A stretch of 64,000 nucleotides of DNA from Polynucleobacter bastaniensis (GCF_018882205.1 NZ_JACVOU010000003.1:248001-312000); one strand, 5' to 3'; shown: positions 39,625-49,515, counted from the first letter of the stretch. Numbers and translations: made by a program. Notes: a model not told the origin generated them from the letters alone.

Positions 39625-40482
39625 ATGCCTGCACAGTTACTCGATGGCGTTGCGCTATCTAAAAAATTACGTACTGAAATTGCTGCACGTGGAGCAATTG
39701 TTACCGCTAAGGGTGTTAGACCAGGTTTAGCAGTCATCGTTGTTGGCGAAAATCCTGCCAGCCAGGTTTATGTCAGAAATAAAGTAAAAGCCTGTGAAGA
39801 CGTTGGTTTCCACTCTGTGCTTGAGCGCTATTCCGCAGAGTTAGGTGAAGAAGAATTACTTGCTCGCATTGCCATTCTGAATGCTGATCCAGCGATCCAT
39901 GGCATCTTGGTTCAATTACCACTACCTGAACACATCGCTGCTGAACGTGTACTAGAGGCAATTGCCCCAGAAAAGGATGTGGATGGTTTTCACGTAGCCA
40001 ATGCTGGTGCCCTCATGGTGGGCCAGCCAGAATTTAAGCCCTGCACTCCTTATGGGTGCATGAAAATTCTGGAGAGTATTGAATACCCCATTCGTGGTGC
40101 ACGTGCGGTAATCGTGGGCGCATCTAATATTGTTGGCAAACCGATGGCCATGCTCTTGCTTCAAGCAGGTGCAACAGTCACTATTTGCAATAGCAAGACT
40201 CGTGACTTAGCGCACCATACCAAGGATGCCGATATTTTGGTAGTAGCGACCGGCAAACCGAAAATGATTATCGGTGATATGGTCAAAAATGGTGCCGTAG
40301 TCATTGACGTGGGCATTAATCGCATGCCTGATGGAAAACTTTGTGGCGACGTTGATTTTGATGCCGTTCAATATGTTGCTGGTTGGATTACGCCAGTACC
40401 AGGTGGCGTAGGCCCTATGACTATCACCATGCTTCTCATGAATACCTTAGAGGCAGCTGAAAAGGCTGCGAAGCCGTCTTAA
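39625..40482 (+). CDS. folD: methylenetetrahydrofolate dehydrogenase/cyclohydrolase
   Basis: FolD interconverts methylene-, methenyl- and formyl-tetrahydrofolate in one-carbon metabolism. The 285-residue protein has the catalytic [19 protein letters not shown] (Lys in the YxxxK element), [26 protein letters not shown], the NADP motif [16 protein letters not shown] and [12 protein letters not shown]. It begins six bases after the response regulator. Confidence 0.98.
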   Translation: MPAQLLDGVALSKKLRTEIAARGAIVTAKGVRPGLAVIVVGENPASQVYVRNKVKACEDVGFHSVLERYSAELGEEELLARIAILNADPAIHGILVQLPLPEHIAAERVLEAIAPEKDVDGFHVANAGALMVGQPEFKPCTPYGCMKILESIEYPIRGARAVIVGASNIVGKPMAMLLLQAGATVTICNSKTRDLAHHTKDADILVVATGKPKMIIGDMVKNGAVVIDVGINRMPDGKLCGDVDFDAVQYVAGWITPVPGGVGPMTITMLLMNTLEAAEKAAKPS

Positions 40483-40554
40483 TAGACACCTTCGCTTAAA
40501 GTCTTTTTTAGGGCCTGATTAGCAAAAGTTTCTGTCGTCCAGTAAGCTATAGGG

Positions 40555-42699
40555 ATGACTAAATCAATCACATCAAAGCCTTCTGCCGAACTCCAGAAAA
40601 ATCCACTGATTGCATTCGGAAGAGGTATTTGCGCCTACTCCGAGGTAAAGCCATCCAACATTGCACCGGCAATTGATTTCCTTTTGCAGCGGGCGCAATA
40701 TGCAGTGAATCATGCAGTAGACCCAAGCACCCCTGCAAACTGGAATGATTTAGTAGAGCCTCTCGAGGATGCAACTGAATCCCTAAGCCGGTCATGGGGT
40801 GTTGTTTCTCACTTAAATAGCGTCGGAGATACGCCGGAGCTACGCGCTGCTTATGGCGAGATGCTACCTAAGGTGACCGCCTTCTTTTCAAGCTTGGGAC
40901 AAAATCTTGCGCTGTATGAAAAGTTTAAGCTCCTTAGTCAAGATAGCGCCTTTTCGAAACTCAATTCTGCTCAGAAAAAAGTCATTGAAAACTCATTAAG
41001 AGACTTTCGCCTTGGTGGGGCTGAGTTAAGTGATGCTGATAAGCCCCGCTTCGCAGAGATTCAAGATGAGCAAGCATTACTCGGCAAGGCCTTTTCTGAT
41101 CATGTTTTAGATGCCACTGATGAGTTCATTCATCTCATTACTGATGATGCCGATTTGACTGGCTTACCTGAAGATGCTGTAGCCGCTGCAGCCGATCTTG
41201 CCCAACGGAAGAATCTGCAGGGCTGGGCATTTTCACTGCACTTCCCTTCTTATTACCCAGTTATGCAGTACTCCGAGAACCGATCACTACGTTGCCTAAT
41301 GTATGAGGCCTATGTGACTCGAGCTTCTGAACTAGCCCCGCAATACTCTCAAGGCAAACTTGATTGGGATAACACGCAAAACATGCTTGAGCAATTAAAG
41401 CTACGCGATGAAGAAGCGCACATGCTGGGGTTCAAAAACTATGCCGATCTGAGTTTGGCACCTAAAATGGCAAGCACCGTTGAGGAAGTCGATACCTTCC
41501 TAACGAATTTTGCTCAAAAAGCAAAACCTTTTGCATTAAAGGATTGGCAAGAACTTTCTGACTTTGCCAAGACTGAACTCTCTATTGCCAATGGGTTAGA
41601 GCCTTGGGATATTGCCTATGCTTCCGAGAGATTAAAACAAGAGCGCTATTCTTTTTCTGAGAATGAACTTAAACAGTACTTCCCCTTACCTAAAGTGTTG
41701 GAGGGCTTATTTGGAGTCATTGAAACTTTATTTGGCGTGAAGATTGAAAAGGCTGATCTGCCAACTTGGCATACAGATGTGCAGTCCTTCTCAGTAAAAA
41801 ATGCTACTGACAAAACAGTGGCCTATTTTTACCTAGACCCCTATGCTAGATCAGGCAAACGTGGCGGAGCCTGGATGGATGATGCGCGCGGTCGCCGTGA
41901 ATTGCCTAATGGAGAAATCCAAATTCCAGTGGCTTATCTGGTCTGTAACTTTGCACCTCCTGTCAAAGTCAATAGTGTGTTGCGCCAACCAACAATTACC
42001 CATGATGATGTGATCACACTCTTTCATGAGAGTGGTCATGGCCTGCATCATCTCCTAACCCAAGTCAGCGCATTAGGTGTATCTGGCATTAATGGTGTTG
42101 AGTGGGATGCCGTAGAGCTGCCAAGCCAGTTCATGGAAAACTTCTGCTGGGAATGGGAAGTCTTGGAAAAAATGACAGCGCATGCTGAAACTGGAAAACC
42201 ACTCCCTCGTGAATTATTTGAAAAAATATTGGCTGCCAAGAATTTTCAAAATGGCTATATGACTTTGCGACAGGTTGTAATGTCACTCACTGATTGGCGT
42301 CTGCATGCCAGCTTTGATCCAAAGAGTGCTCATGGACAAGCTGTGCTCGATTTATCCAGAAACATTGCCGATCAATTTAATGTCATACCGCAGGCATCTA
42401 TCTCTCGCTGGATCAACACCTTTAGCCATATTTTTTCTGGTGGCTATGCTGCTGGTTATTACAGCTATAAATGGGCGGAAGTACTTTCTGCCGATGTCTA
42501 TTCAGCTTTTGAAGAAGCAGCCAAACTAACCGGTAGCGTTCTTGATGAAAAAACAGGTCTACGCTATCGCCAAGAGATTCTGGAGGTGGGTGGTAGCCGT
42601 CCTGCTGCTGAATCATTCAAGGCATTCAGAGGCCGCGAGCCCAGCATCGATGCCCTACTGCGTCACGGCGGCTTAGTTACTGAGTTAGTGACTCAGTAA
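40555..42699 (+). CDS. prlC: oligopeptidase A (M3 metallopeptidase)
   Basis: PrlC is a cytoplasmic zinc endopeptidase that degrades short peptides and cleaved signal peptides. The 714-residue product has the M3 zinc motif VITLFHESGHGLHHLL (HExGH, third ligand Glu in WDAVELPSQFMENF) and the C-terminal GYYSYKWAEVLSADVY. Length is slightly above E. coli PrlC. It follows folD by 72 bp and is convergent with xthA across nine bases. Confidence 0.96.
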   Translation: MTKSITSKPSAELQKNPLIAFGRGICAYSEVKPSNIAPAIDFLLQRAQYAVNHAVDPSTPANWNDLVEPLEDATESLSRSWGVVSHLNSVGDTPELRAAYGEMLPKVTAFFSSLGQNLALYEKFKLLSQDSAFSKLNSAQKKVIENSLRDFRLGGAELSDADKPRFAEIQDEQALLGKAFSDHVLDATDEFIHLITDDADLTGLPEDAVAAAADLAQRKNLQGWAFSLHFPSYYPVMQYSENRSLRCLMYEAYVTRASELAPQYSQGKLDWDNTQNMLEQLKLRDEEAHMLGFKNYADLSLAPKMASTVEEVDTFLTNFAQKAKPFALKDWQELSDFAKTELSIANGLEPWDIAYASERLKQERYSFSENELKQYFPLPKVLEGLFGVIETLFGVKIEKADLPTWHTDVQSFSVKNATDKTVAYFYLDPYARSGKRGGAWMDDARGRRELPNGEIQIPVAYLVCNFAPPVKVNSVLRQPTITHDDVITLFHESGHGLHHLLTQVSALGVSGINGVEWDAVELPSQFMENFCWEWEVLEKMTAHAETGKPLPRELFEKILAAKNFQNGYMTLRQVVMSLTDWRLHASFDPKSAHGQAVLDLSRNIADQFNVIPQASISRWINTFSHIFSGGYAAGYYSYKWAEVLSADVYSAFEEAAKLTGSVLDEKTGLRYRQEILEVGGSRPAAESFKAFRGREPSIDALLRHGGLVTELVTQ

Positions 42700-42708
42700 A
42701 GATAAGAT

Positions 42709-43554
42709 CTAAGCTTTAATTTCAGCAACCACTGGGGCGTGATCCGAAGGCTGCTCCCAAGTTCGCGGCTCTTTATCGATGATGCTTGAGTTGCACTTTT
42801 CTTTCAGGGCATCACTTAATAGAATGTGATCAATTCGCATACCGGCGTTTCTTCGGAAGCCCATCATGCGGTAATCCCACCAGCTAAATGATTTGGACGC
42901 CTGCTCAAACATTCGGAAAGAGTCTGTCAAGCCTAATTCCAGTAGTTGCTGGAAGGCTTTACGCTCTTCTGGGGAAACTAGGTTTTGCCCGATCCATTTT
43001 GAGGGATCATGAACGTCGATATCATTGGGTGCGATATTGAAGTCGCCCAAAAGAGCTAAGCGGCTATTCTGAGTTAATTCTTCTCTTAACCAATTTTCTA
43101 GCGCTTTGAGCCAGCCTAGTTTGTAAACGAACTTATCGCTATCGGGTGACTGTCCATTAGGGAAGTATGCCGATACTAGGCGAATAGGCTGCATTCCCTT
43201 AAAGCACACTGTGGCCGCTAAGATGCGTTGTTGCTCATCTGCATGAGCCGGGATATTTCTCACTGGCTTTAGAAAGGTGGTGTCATGGTCAGCAGCAATA
43301 GGCGCTAAGGCAGCTTTGCGAACAATAATAGCCACACCGTTATAGGTTTTTTGCCCAGCAGCAATACTAATATATCCTGCCTCTTCAAGCTCTTGATGCG
43401 GATACTTATCATCAGTTAGCTTAAGCTCCTGAAGACAGAGTGCATCGATAGGTGTTTTTGCCCGCTCTTGATCCTGTAACCACTTGAGCACCTGCGGTAA
43501 ACGCACCTTCAGAGAGTTCACATTCCAGGCAGCTATTCTGATTGAATCAGTCAT
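42709..43554 (-). CDS. xthA: exodeoxyribonuclease III
   Basis: XthA removes nucleotides 3' to 5' from duplex DNA and cuts abasic sites. The 281-residue enzyme has WNVNSLKVRLPQVL, LQELKLTDDKYP with the metal-ligand Glu, SAYFPNGQSPDSDKF, LLGDFNIAPNDIDV, MRIDHILLSDAL and the catalytic PSDHAPVVAEI. Its ATG overlaps the ntrC stop by eight bases, so it is translated from the glnA-ntrB-ntrC transcript or a promoter inside ntrC. Confidence 0.97.
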   Translation of the reverse strand: MTDSIRIAAWNVNSLKVRLPQVLKWLQDQERAKTPIDALCLQELKLTDDKYPHQELEEAGYISIAAGQKTYNGVAIIVRKAALAPIAADHDTTFLKPVRNIPAHADEQQRILAATVCFKGMQPIRLVSAYFPNGQSPDSDKFVYKLGWLKALENWLREELTQNSRLALLGDFNIAPNDIDVHDPSKWIGQNLVSPEERKAFQQLLELGLTDSFRMFEQASKSFSWWDYRMMGFRRNAGMRIDHILLSDALKEKCNSSIIDKEPRTWEQPSDHAPVVAEIKA

Positions 43555-44998
43555 TAATTCCTAGCTCCTGCAATTTCCGGGTAATGGTATTACGACCGAT
43601 GCCCAGTCGTTGAGCTGCCTCTACACGTCTGCCACGAGTTACCTCTAGTGCGGCTTGCAGTACTGCCTTTTCAAATTTAGAGCACAACACGTCATATACC
43701 TCTGAATCTCCATCCTGTAACATTTTGACTGCAAGGCGACCTAAACCACCCTCCCAATCAACAGAGCCAGTCTTAACGGCAAGCTGCACATTAGAGTTCG
43801 ACTCACCCTGTAACAGAGCCGATTGTTCGCCGGCCTCTGCCAAAATATCAGCAGGCAAATCACTGACTCCAATAACATTGGATGGTGTCATTACCGTCAA
43901 CCAATGGCAGAGGTTTTCTAATTGACGCACATTACCCGGAAATGGCATGGAGCTCATTTCTTTTAACACGTCATCCGAAAGATTTTTAGCTTCAACACCC
44001 AGGGACTTTGCACAAGACAACATAAAATGCCGTGCCAAAACAGGGATATCCTCTGCACGCTCACGTAATGCTGGCATGCGCAAACGAATGACATTTAAGC
44101 GGTGTAATAAATCTTCTCGGAAAGCGCCTGCAGCTACTCTGGCCTCTAAGTTTTGGTGAGTCGATGCAATGATGCGTACATTTGCTTTAATTGGATCTTG
44201 ACCACCAACACGGTAAAAATGGCCATCAGTTAAAGCGCGCAATAAACGTGTTTGTAGATCAAATGAGATTTCACCAATCTCATCTAAGAATAAGGTGCCG
44301 CCATCAGCTTGCTCAAAACGGCCGCGACGTAAAGTCAAGGCTCCAGGAAAAGCACCGCGCTCGTGACCAAACAACTCTGACTCCAATAAGTCCTTGGGAA
44401 CAGCTGCAGTGCTAAAGGCAACAAAGGGGCCTTTAGCACGGGGACTATGCTTGTGCAACGCTTGCGCTACTAACTCTTTACCAGTACCAGACTCGCCTGT
44501 AATTAATACTGTGGAATGCGATTGAGCTAGACGTCCGATCGCCCTGAAGACCTCCTGCACCGCGGGGGCTTGGCCAATCATTTCAGTGGAATCTTGTCTC
44601 CAACCATTCATCTCTTTATTGCCGGATTGGATACGTTCACTCTGCTCCATGGCACGACGAATTAACTCAACCGCTTTATCAATATCAAATGGCTTAGTGA
44701 GGTATTCAAATGCACCACCCTGGAAAGACGAGACCGCTGAGTCTAAGTCAGAATAAGCAGTCATGATGATGACTGGCAGCAGTGGATGGGTTTCTTTTAC
44801 ATTCTGCAAAAGATCCAAACCATTGCCACGTGGCATACGAATATCTGAGATCAATACTTGTGGTGCATCTTTTTCCAATGCATCAAGTACATCATTGGGA
44901 TTGGAAAAACTCTTATGAGGAATATTTTCACGAATAAGCGCCTTTTCTAAGACCCAACGAATAGATTGATCATCATCCACGATCCAAACGGGTTTCAT
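43547..44998 (-). CDS. ntrC: nitrogen regulation response regulator NtrC (GlnG)
   Basis: NtrC activates sigma-54 promoters under nitrogen limitation. The 483-residue protein has a receiver domain (VDDDQSIRWVLEKAL, phospho-acceptor Asp52 in ISDIRMPRGNG, TKPFD), a AAA+ domain (Walker A GESGTGKE, Walker B GGTLFLDEIGEIS) and a Fis-type HTH (VEAAQRLGIGRNTITRKLQEL). The sigma-54 contact loop, normally GAFTGA, reads GAFPGA: residue 218 is Pro instead of Thr. All other motifs look intact. The ATG overlaps the ntrB stop by four bases, and xthA overlaps its end by eight. Confidence 0.96.
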   Translation of the reverse strand: MKPVWIVDDDQSIRWVLEKALIRENIPHKSFSNPNDVLDALEKDAPQVLISDIRMPRGNGLDLLQNVKETHPLLPVIIMTAYSDLDSAVSSFQGGAFEYLTKPFDIDKAVELIRRAMEQSERIQSGNKEMNGWRQDSTEMIGQAPAVQEVFRAIGRLAQSHSTVLITGESGTGKELVAQALHKHSPRAKGPFVAFSTAAVPKDLLESELFGHERGAFPGALTLRRGRFEQADGGTLFLDEIGEISFDLQTRLLRALTDGHFYRVGGQDPIKANVRIIASTHQNLEARVAAGAFREDLLHRLNVIRLRMPALRERAEDIPVLARHFMLSCAKSLGVEAKNLSDDVLKEMSSMPFPGNVRQLENLCHWLTVMTPSNVIGVSDLPADILAEAGEQSALLQGESNSNVQLAVKTGSVDWEGGLGRLAVKMLQDGDSEVYDVLCSKFEKAVLQAALEVTRGRRVEAAQRLGIGRNTITRKLQELGIND

Positions 44999-46131
44999 AA
45001 TACTTTCTCCTGCCTACGGTAAGGAATTTGAATTTGGAAATCAGTCCGTCCAGGACGGCTGTTACAAGCAATAAAACCTTGATGCTGCTGTACAAAAGTT
45101 TGAGCCAAGGTGAGGCCAAGACCACTGCCCCCATCTCTACCAGATACCAAGGGAAAGAAAATGCGCTCACGAATATCTTCTGGGATACCAGGCCCGTTAT
45201 CAATCACATGCAGATCCATTGCCATCTTGTAGCGTTGCTTTGAAATAGTCACCGAGCGAGCTACTCTCGTCTTCAACTCAATTTGAGCTGTACCTTGAGC
45301 AATTTCTTCGGTAAGCGCTTGAGCTGCATTGTGGGCAATATTTAAGACGGCCTGAATCAACTGTTCTCGATCACCCAAAACATCAGGCAGACTAGTGTCA
45401 TAGTTACGAATGATTCTGAGCCCCTTAGGAAACTCAGCCAATACGAGGCTGCGAACTCGCTCTAGCGCCTCGTGAACATTAAATGACTCCATGGCATGCG
45501 CTTTGCGATGCGGCGCAAGCAGTCGATCAACTAAGTTCTGTAGGCGATCAGATTCTTTAATAATGACTTGGGTATATTCACGCAAGCCCTTTTCTGGAAG
45601 CTCGAACTCGAGCAATTGAGCGGCACCACGAATACCACCCAAAGGATTTTTGATTTCATGCGCTAAGTTACGCATTAACTGTTTATTTGCTTCAACTTGC
45701 TGTGTTACGCGCTCATCACGCTCGCTACGTAACTGCTGATCTATCGGAAACCACTCCATCACGATGAGAGTTGGATCTTCAAGACTAGCTACCACTACAT
45801 GCGCAGGAATAGATTCTTGATGAATGCTACCAGGCAAGGAATGCAACATCATTTCCTGTCGTTTTGCAGAAAAGTGTCCTGCCTTAACCTCTTCAATCAT
45901 GTGATTGAGAGCCTCATTAGATCCAAATAATTCGCGCACAGATTGGCCCTCAAGTGATTTACGGGAGAGATCCAGCGCAGACTCTGCTGCAGGATTCACA
46001 TAAACCAATTGCTGGTTATCAGCCTCAAATACCACGACGGCATTGGGCATCTGATCAAGCAATGTCGGAAAAAAAGGAGCAGCCGAAGCTGCCCCTTTGA
46101 ACGAATTGCGCAACAGACCTGCGCTCAACAT
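44995..46131 (-). CDS. ntrB: nitrogen regulation sensor kinase NtrB (GlnL)
   Basis: NtrB phosphorylates or, with PII, dephosphorylates NtrC. The 378-residue soluble kinase has an N-terminal PAS domain (LLDQMPNAVVVFEADNQQLVYVN in part: AVVVFEADNQQLVYVN) and phosphoacceptor His158 in RNLAHEIKNPLGGIRGAAQLLE (HEIKNPLGG). ATPase motifs are AVLNIAHNAAQAL, DNGPGIPEDI and GGSGLGLTLAQ. An AAGGAG ribosome site sits unusually close (two bases) to the ATG. It starts 11 bp after the glnA stop. Confidence 0.96.
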   Translation of the reverse strand: MLSAGLLRNSFKGAASAAPFFPTLLDQMPNAVVVFEADNQQLVYVNPAAESALDLSRKSLEGQSVRELFGSNEALNHMIEEVKAGHFSAKRQEMMLHSLPGSIHQESIPAHVVVASLEDPTLIVMEWFPIDQQLRSERDERVTQQVEANKQLMRNLAHEIKNPLGGIRGAAQLLEFELPEKGLREYTQVIIKESDRLQNLVDRLLAPHRKAHAMESFNVHEALERVRSLVLAEFPKGLRIIRNYDTSLPDVLGDREQLIQAVLNIAHNAAQALTEEIAQGTAQIELKTRVARSVTISKQRYKMAMDLHVIDNGPGIPEDIRERIFFPLVSGRDGGSGLGLTLAQTFVQQHQGFIACNSRPGRTDFQIQIPYRRQEKVL

Positions 46132-46142
46132 TTCTCCTTCGC

Positions 46143-47558
46143 TTACAGGGAGTAGTACATATCGAATTCGATCGGATGAGTCGTCATACGGAAACGTGTG
46201 ACATCTTCCATCTTCAAAGCGATATATGCGTCGATCATAGAGTCTGTAAAGACACCGCCACGAGTCAAGAACTCACGGTCTTTGTTCAAAGCTTCCAATG
46301 CCTCTTCCAAGCTTGCACAAACGGTTGGGATCTTTGCATCTTCTTCTGGTGGCAAGTCATACAAGTTCTTGTCAGCAGCTTCACCTGGATGAATCTTGTT
46401 TTGAATGCCATCAAGACCCGCCATCATCAATGCTGAGAAGCAGAGGTATGGGTTAGCCAATGGATCAGGAAAGCGAGTCTCAATACGACGACCTTTAGGG
46501 CTTGAAACGTGAGGAATACGAATCGAAGCAGAACGGTTACGTGCGGAGTAAGCCAATTTCACTGGAGCCTCAAATCCTGGTACTAAACGCTTGTATGAGT
46601 TTGTACCTGGGTTAGTGATCGCATTCAATGCTTTAGCGTGCTTAATGATGCCGCCGATGTAGAACAATGCAAACTCTGACAAACCTGCGTAGCCATTACC
46701 AGCAAATAAGTTCTCGCCGTTCTTCCAAATGGATTGGTGAACGTGCATACCAGAACCGTTGTCGCCAACGACAGGCTTAGGCATAAATGTGGCTGTCTTG
46801 CCGTATGCGTGAGCAACGTTTTGAACAACGTATTTCTGCCAAATAGTCCAGTCAGCACGTTGAACCAATGTACTGAATTTAGTGCCTAATTCGTTTTGGC
46901 CTTGACCAGCAACTTCATGGTGATGCACTTCAACCGGAATGCCCAAAGATTCAAGGATCAAACACATTTCAGAACGCATGTCATGGAATGTATCTACTGG
47001 AGCAACTGGGAAGTAACCGCCCTTTTTACCTGGACGATGTCCAGTATTGCCACCTTCGATTTCAGCACCTGAAGACCATGGAGCCTCTTCAGAATCTACC
47101 TTAACAAAACAACCTTGCATGTCAGCACCCCAACGGACGCCATCAAAAATAAAGAATTCTGGCTCTGGACCAAAGTACGCTGTATCACCCAAACCAGTAC
47201 TCTTCAAATAGGACTCAGCACGTTTAGCAATCGAACGTGGATCACGGTCGTAACCTTTGCCATCTGAAGGCTCGATCACATCACATGTGATCACCAATGT
47301 TGGCTCTTCATAGAATGGGTCGATGTAGCAAGCTGTTGGATCTGGCATCAACAACATATCAGAGGCTTCAATACCTTTCCAACCAGCAATAGATGAACCG
47401 TCAAACGCGTGACCGCTCTCAAACTTGTCTTCGTCAAAATGGGAAATAGGTACTGTTGTGTGCTGCTCTTTACCCTTTGTATCTACAAAGCGGAAATCAA
47501 CGAAAGTACATTCTTTCTCTTTAACCAACTTCATCACATCAGCGACGGTCTTCGTCAT
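46143..47558 (-). CDS. glnA: glutamine synthetase type I
   Basis: GlnA makes glutamine from glutamate, ammonia and ATP. ATG 47558, eight bases after a GAGGAG ribosome site, gives 471 residues, close to the usual dodecameric GSI length; longer upstream frames were rejected. Signatures are FDGSSIAGW, the ATP site [25 protein letters not shown], and the adenylylation Tyr in [10 protein letters not shown], so GlnE-type control is expected. It heads glnA-ntrB-ntrC-xthA and is preceded by a sigma-54-like promoter and two NtrC-like sites. Confidence 0.98.
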   Translation of the reverse strand: MTKTVADVMKLVKEKECTFVDFRFVDTKGKEQHTTVPISHFDEDKFESGHAFDGSSIAGWKGIEASDMLLMPDPTACYIDPFYEEPTLVITCDVIEPSDGKGYDRDPRSIAKRAESYLKSTGLGDTAYFGPEPEFFIFDGVRWGADMQGCFVKVDSEEAPWSSGAEIEGGNTGHRPGKKGGYFPVAPVDTFHDMRSEMCLILESLGIPVEVHHHEVAGQGQNELGTKFSTLVQRADWTIWQKYVVQNVAHAYGKTATFMPKPVVGDNGSGMHVHQSIWKNGENLFAGNGYAGLSEFALFYIGGIIKHAKALNAITNPGTNSYKRLVPGFEAPVKLAYSARNRSASIRIPHVSSPKGRRIETRFPDPLANPYLCFSALMMAGLDGIQNKIHPGEAADKNLYDLPPEEDAKIPTVCASLEEALEALNKDREFLTRGGVFTDSMIDAYIALKMEDVTRFRMTTHPIEFDMYYSL

Positions 47559-47622
47559 GCAAATCTCCTCTATTAACTGAATTCGGAATACAAATCTAAG
47601 GCGTACACCCTTGTTTATTCCA

Positions 47623-47638
47623 GGCATCAAATATGCCC
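47623..47638 (-). promoter_or_regulatory. glnA: sigma-54 (-24/-12) promoter candidate of glnA
   Basis: Read on the minus strand, GGGCATATTTGATGCC gives the GG-N10-GC spacing required for RpoN and matches TGGCACG-N4-TTGCA at most invariant positions. Transcription would start near 47612, about 54 nt before the glnA ATG, and two NtrC-like dyads lie upstream at suitable distance. Confidence 0.65.
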
Positions 47639-47688
47639 TTGGGATGTATCTAATTTACTGAAGCAAACAAACGGGAACAATCATTATT

Positions 47689-47755
47689 GCACTAATTAAG
47701 TGCTGAAAAGCCCCTCAAAACCATTAAAATCACTATATTTGCACCAAATTAGTGC
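47689..47755 (-). promoter_or_regulatory. two NtrC-binding site candidates upstream of glnA
   Basis: Site A (47689-47703) reads GCACTAATTAAGTGC. Site B (47741-47755) reads GCACTAATTTGGTGCA on the minus strand counting one extra base. The enteric NtrC consensus is close to GCACYANNNTGGTGC, so B is an excellent match and A a good one. Centres are 52 bp apart, about five helical turns, roughly 84 and 136 bp upstream of the predicted start, like the E. coli glnAp2 enhancer. Site B abuts the stop codon of the upstream gene. Confidence 0.75.
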
Positions 47756-48619
47756 TTATTCAGATTTTGAAATATCATGAATTGAATAGCCCAAAGCCTC
47801 TGTTCCTGTGCGCAAAGCAACCCAAGCATCATCTAGAAAGCTCGAATTGCCCTTGATACCCAATTCAATATGCCGCTCGGCATAGACGCCGCCCCTGGAA
47901 GAATCGCCAACCGAAGGGAGGCTAAAAACCTTTACGCCTGGATAAGAAACCTCGATGCGCTCCATTAAGGGCGTTAAGACGGACTCAATGCCTTTTGGAA
48001 CAATAAAGCTTTGCTCAGCCCAGTTCCCGCGATGAAATAAATTCTGATAGTAAGTATCTAGGCACCACGCCATCATAGGCGCAGCCATGACAGGAAAGCC
48101 AGGAACAAAATAGTGCTCACGAATGGAAAAACCAGGGATCTGGTTATAGGGATTTGGGATGATGTCACTCCCAATTGGAAACTCCCCCATCTTAAAGCGA
48201 TGCTGATTTTCCGCAGTACTCAGATCAGCCTTCATGGGATCGCCCTCTGCCATGATCTGAATACGTCCTGCAATAAGCACTTGTGCAGTTGCGTGTAATT
48301 GCGTTTGTGTACCCAAAGCTAAAGCAGCGCATTGTCTCGTGTGGTCATCAGGCGTAGCTCCAATACCCCCAGTACTGAAAACCACATCACCACTTGCGAA
48401 GCTATCTTTCAAGGTAGCGGTAATTTGCTCGGGATCATCTGCAACATATTTAGCCCAAGATAAGCTGAGGCCGCGCTCATTTAAAAGCTCAATCAATTTA
48501 CTGAGATGCTTGTCTTGACGACGACCAGATAAAATTTCATCGCCAATGACAATTAAACCGAAACGACGAGTGTTCACCTCGGAGTCCTCGAGACTCGGAT
48601 TTTTTAAGACCTCAACCAT
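47756..48619 (-). CDS. CinA-like molybdopterin-binding (MoaB/Mog fold) domain protein
   Basis: This roughly 287-residue protein has the competence/damage-inducible CinA N-terminal type fold: RRFGLIVIGDEILSGRRQDKH, shown here as IVIGDEILSGRRQD, then FSTGGIGATPDDHTRQ and PGFSIREHYFVPGFPVMA. The C-terminal nicotinamide-nucleotide deamidase domain of full CinA is missing. ATG 48619 with an upstream GGAG site is chosen; it overlaps the EI24 gene stop by eight bases. Frames extending farther upstream lack support. Function is uncertain; related domains bind pterin or nucleotide ligands. Confidence 0.85.
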   Translation of the reverse strand: MVEVLKNPSLEDSEVNTRRFGLIVIGDEILSGRRQDKHLSKLIELLNERGLSLSWAKYVADDPEQITATLKDSFASGDVVFSTGGIGATPDDHTRQCAALALGTQTQLHATAQVLIAGRIQIMAEGDPMKADLSTAENQHRFKMGEFPIGSDIIPNPYNQIPGFSIREHYFVPGFPVMAAPMMAWCLDTYYQNLFHRGNWAEQSFIVPKGIESVLTPLMERIEVSYPGVKVFSLPSVGDSSRGGVYAERHIELGIKGNSSFLDDAWVALRTGTEALGYSIHDISKSE

Positions 48620-49481
48620 GGCTCTGCAACTCCGAATCAATAACACGCGCTTCAATATTTAAAGATCGATCCAACTCATTGATACGTAATTCTTTTAACG
48701 TCTCAAGTAAATAATGTGTAAACCAGAGTGCAGCGAAAACAAAAATTAAAGAATAGATCCATAGCGCAACAAAGCTAACAATGGGAAATAACACTAAAGC
48801 TAAAGCAGAAGTTGCCCAGAAAAAGGTGGGTACCGCTCCCAACATCCCGGAAATAATTCCCATAAGCAATAGCGGCCAACGGTGTTGATGCAAAAGGATA
48901 TCGCGCTCTTCTGCAGTAGCATGCAAAGCTAACACATCGTAAGACATCAAGCGCATAGTCAACCAGCCCCAGAGCAATGGCGGCAAAACAGCAACCAGTG
49001 GTGGTATCCACCACACTGGCAAAGTGAGCATTGCTAGGGCTAAGCAGATTAAAGTAGACCAAAGGGTATAAACAAAACTACCCAACAAACCACCGCCCTT
49101 TTTCTTCACAATGTCTTTATAAGTGTGTTGACGCGCTACCACCTTGACGATGGTTGGCACGGTCGTCAAAGCGATGAAAACCAACAAACTAATTGAGATT
49201 AGAGGAATCAGTAACATCACAAAGAAGAGCGGTGCGATCCATGCACGTGCACCCTCGAAACCGACCCAGATCAAACCATCCGCAATCCAGCTAGTAAACA
49301 TGGATGCCGTCAGAAAAGTACTCAGCATCTTTAATGCTGGAGTCCAAGTTAGCCAAATTAAGGCGCCCCACAAGACCGAGACGATCATAAATGGTCGCAG
49401 ACTAAGCCATAGCATTTTGGGATGCATCGTACCCACTAAAGCCAAGCCAAAAGACTTAAAAACTTGCTGCATGCTATTCAT
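48612..49481 (-). CDS. EI24-domain (CysZ-like) inner-membrane protein
   Basis: This 289-residue protein has about six hydrophobic segments (LWLSLRPFMIVSVLWGALIWL, WIAPLFFVMLLIPLISISLLV, SFVYTLWSTLICLALAMLTLP in parts) and the family-like WWIPPLVAVLPPLLWGWL and RLMSYDVLALHA. The EI24/CysZ superfamily includes the E. coli sulfate permease CysZ, but no sulfur gene is near, so transport of sulfate should not be assumed. An in-frame ATG at 49472 is possible. It overlaps the CinA-like gene and lies 34 bp after the hydroxylase gene. Confidence 0.85.
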   Translation of the reverse strand: MNSMQQVFKSFGLALVGTMHPKMLWLSLRPFMIVSVLWGALIWLTWTPALKMLSTFLTASMFTSWIADGLIWVGFEGARAWIAPLFFVMLLIPLISISLLVFIALTTVPTIVKVVARQHTYKDIVKKKGGGLLGSFVYTLWSTLICLALAMLTLPVWWIPPLVAVLPPLLWGWLTMRLMSYDVLALHATAEERDILLHQHRWPLLLMGIISGMLGAVPTFFWATSALALVLFPIVSFVALWIYSLIFVFAALWFTHYLLETLKELRINELDRSLNIEARVIDSELQSHG

Positions 49482-49515
49482 ATATTTCCATTACTACTGT
49501 TTGAACTACTAACTT

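Noticed and set aside
48612..49481. Annotation of the EI24 protein as sulfate permease CysZ
   Set aside because: Only superfamily-level similarity is visible, and no sulfur assimilation genes are nearby.
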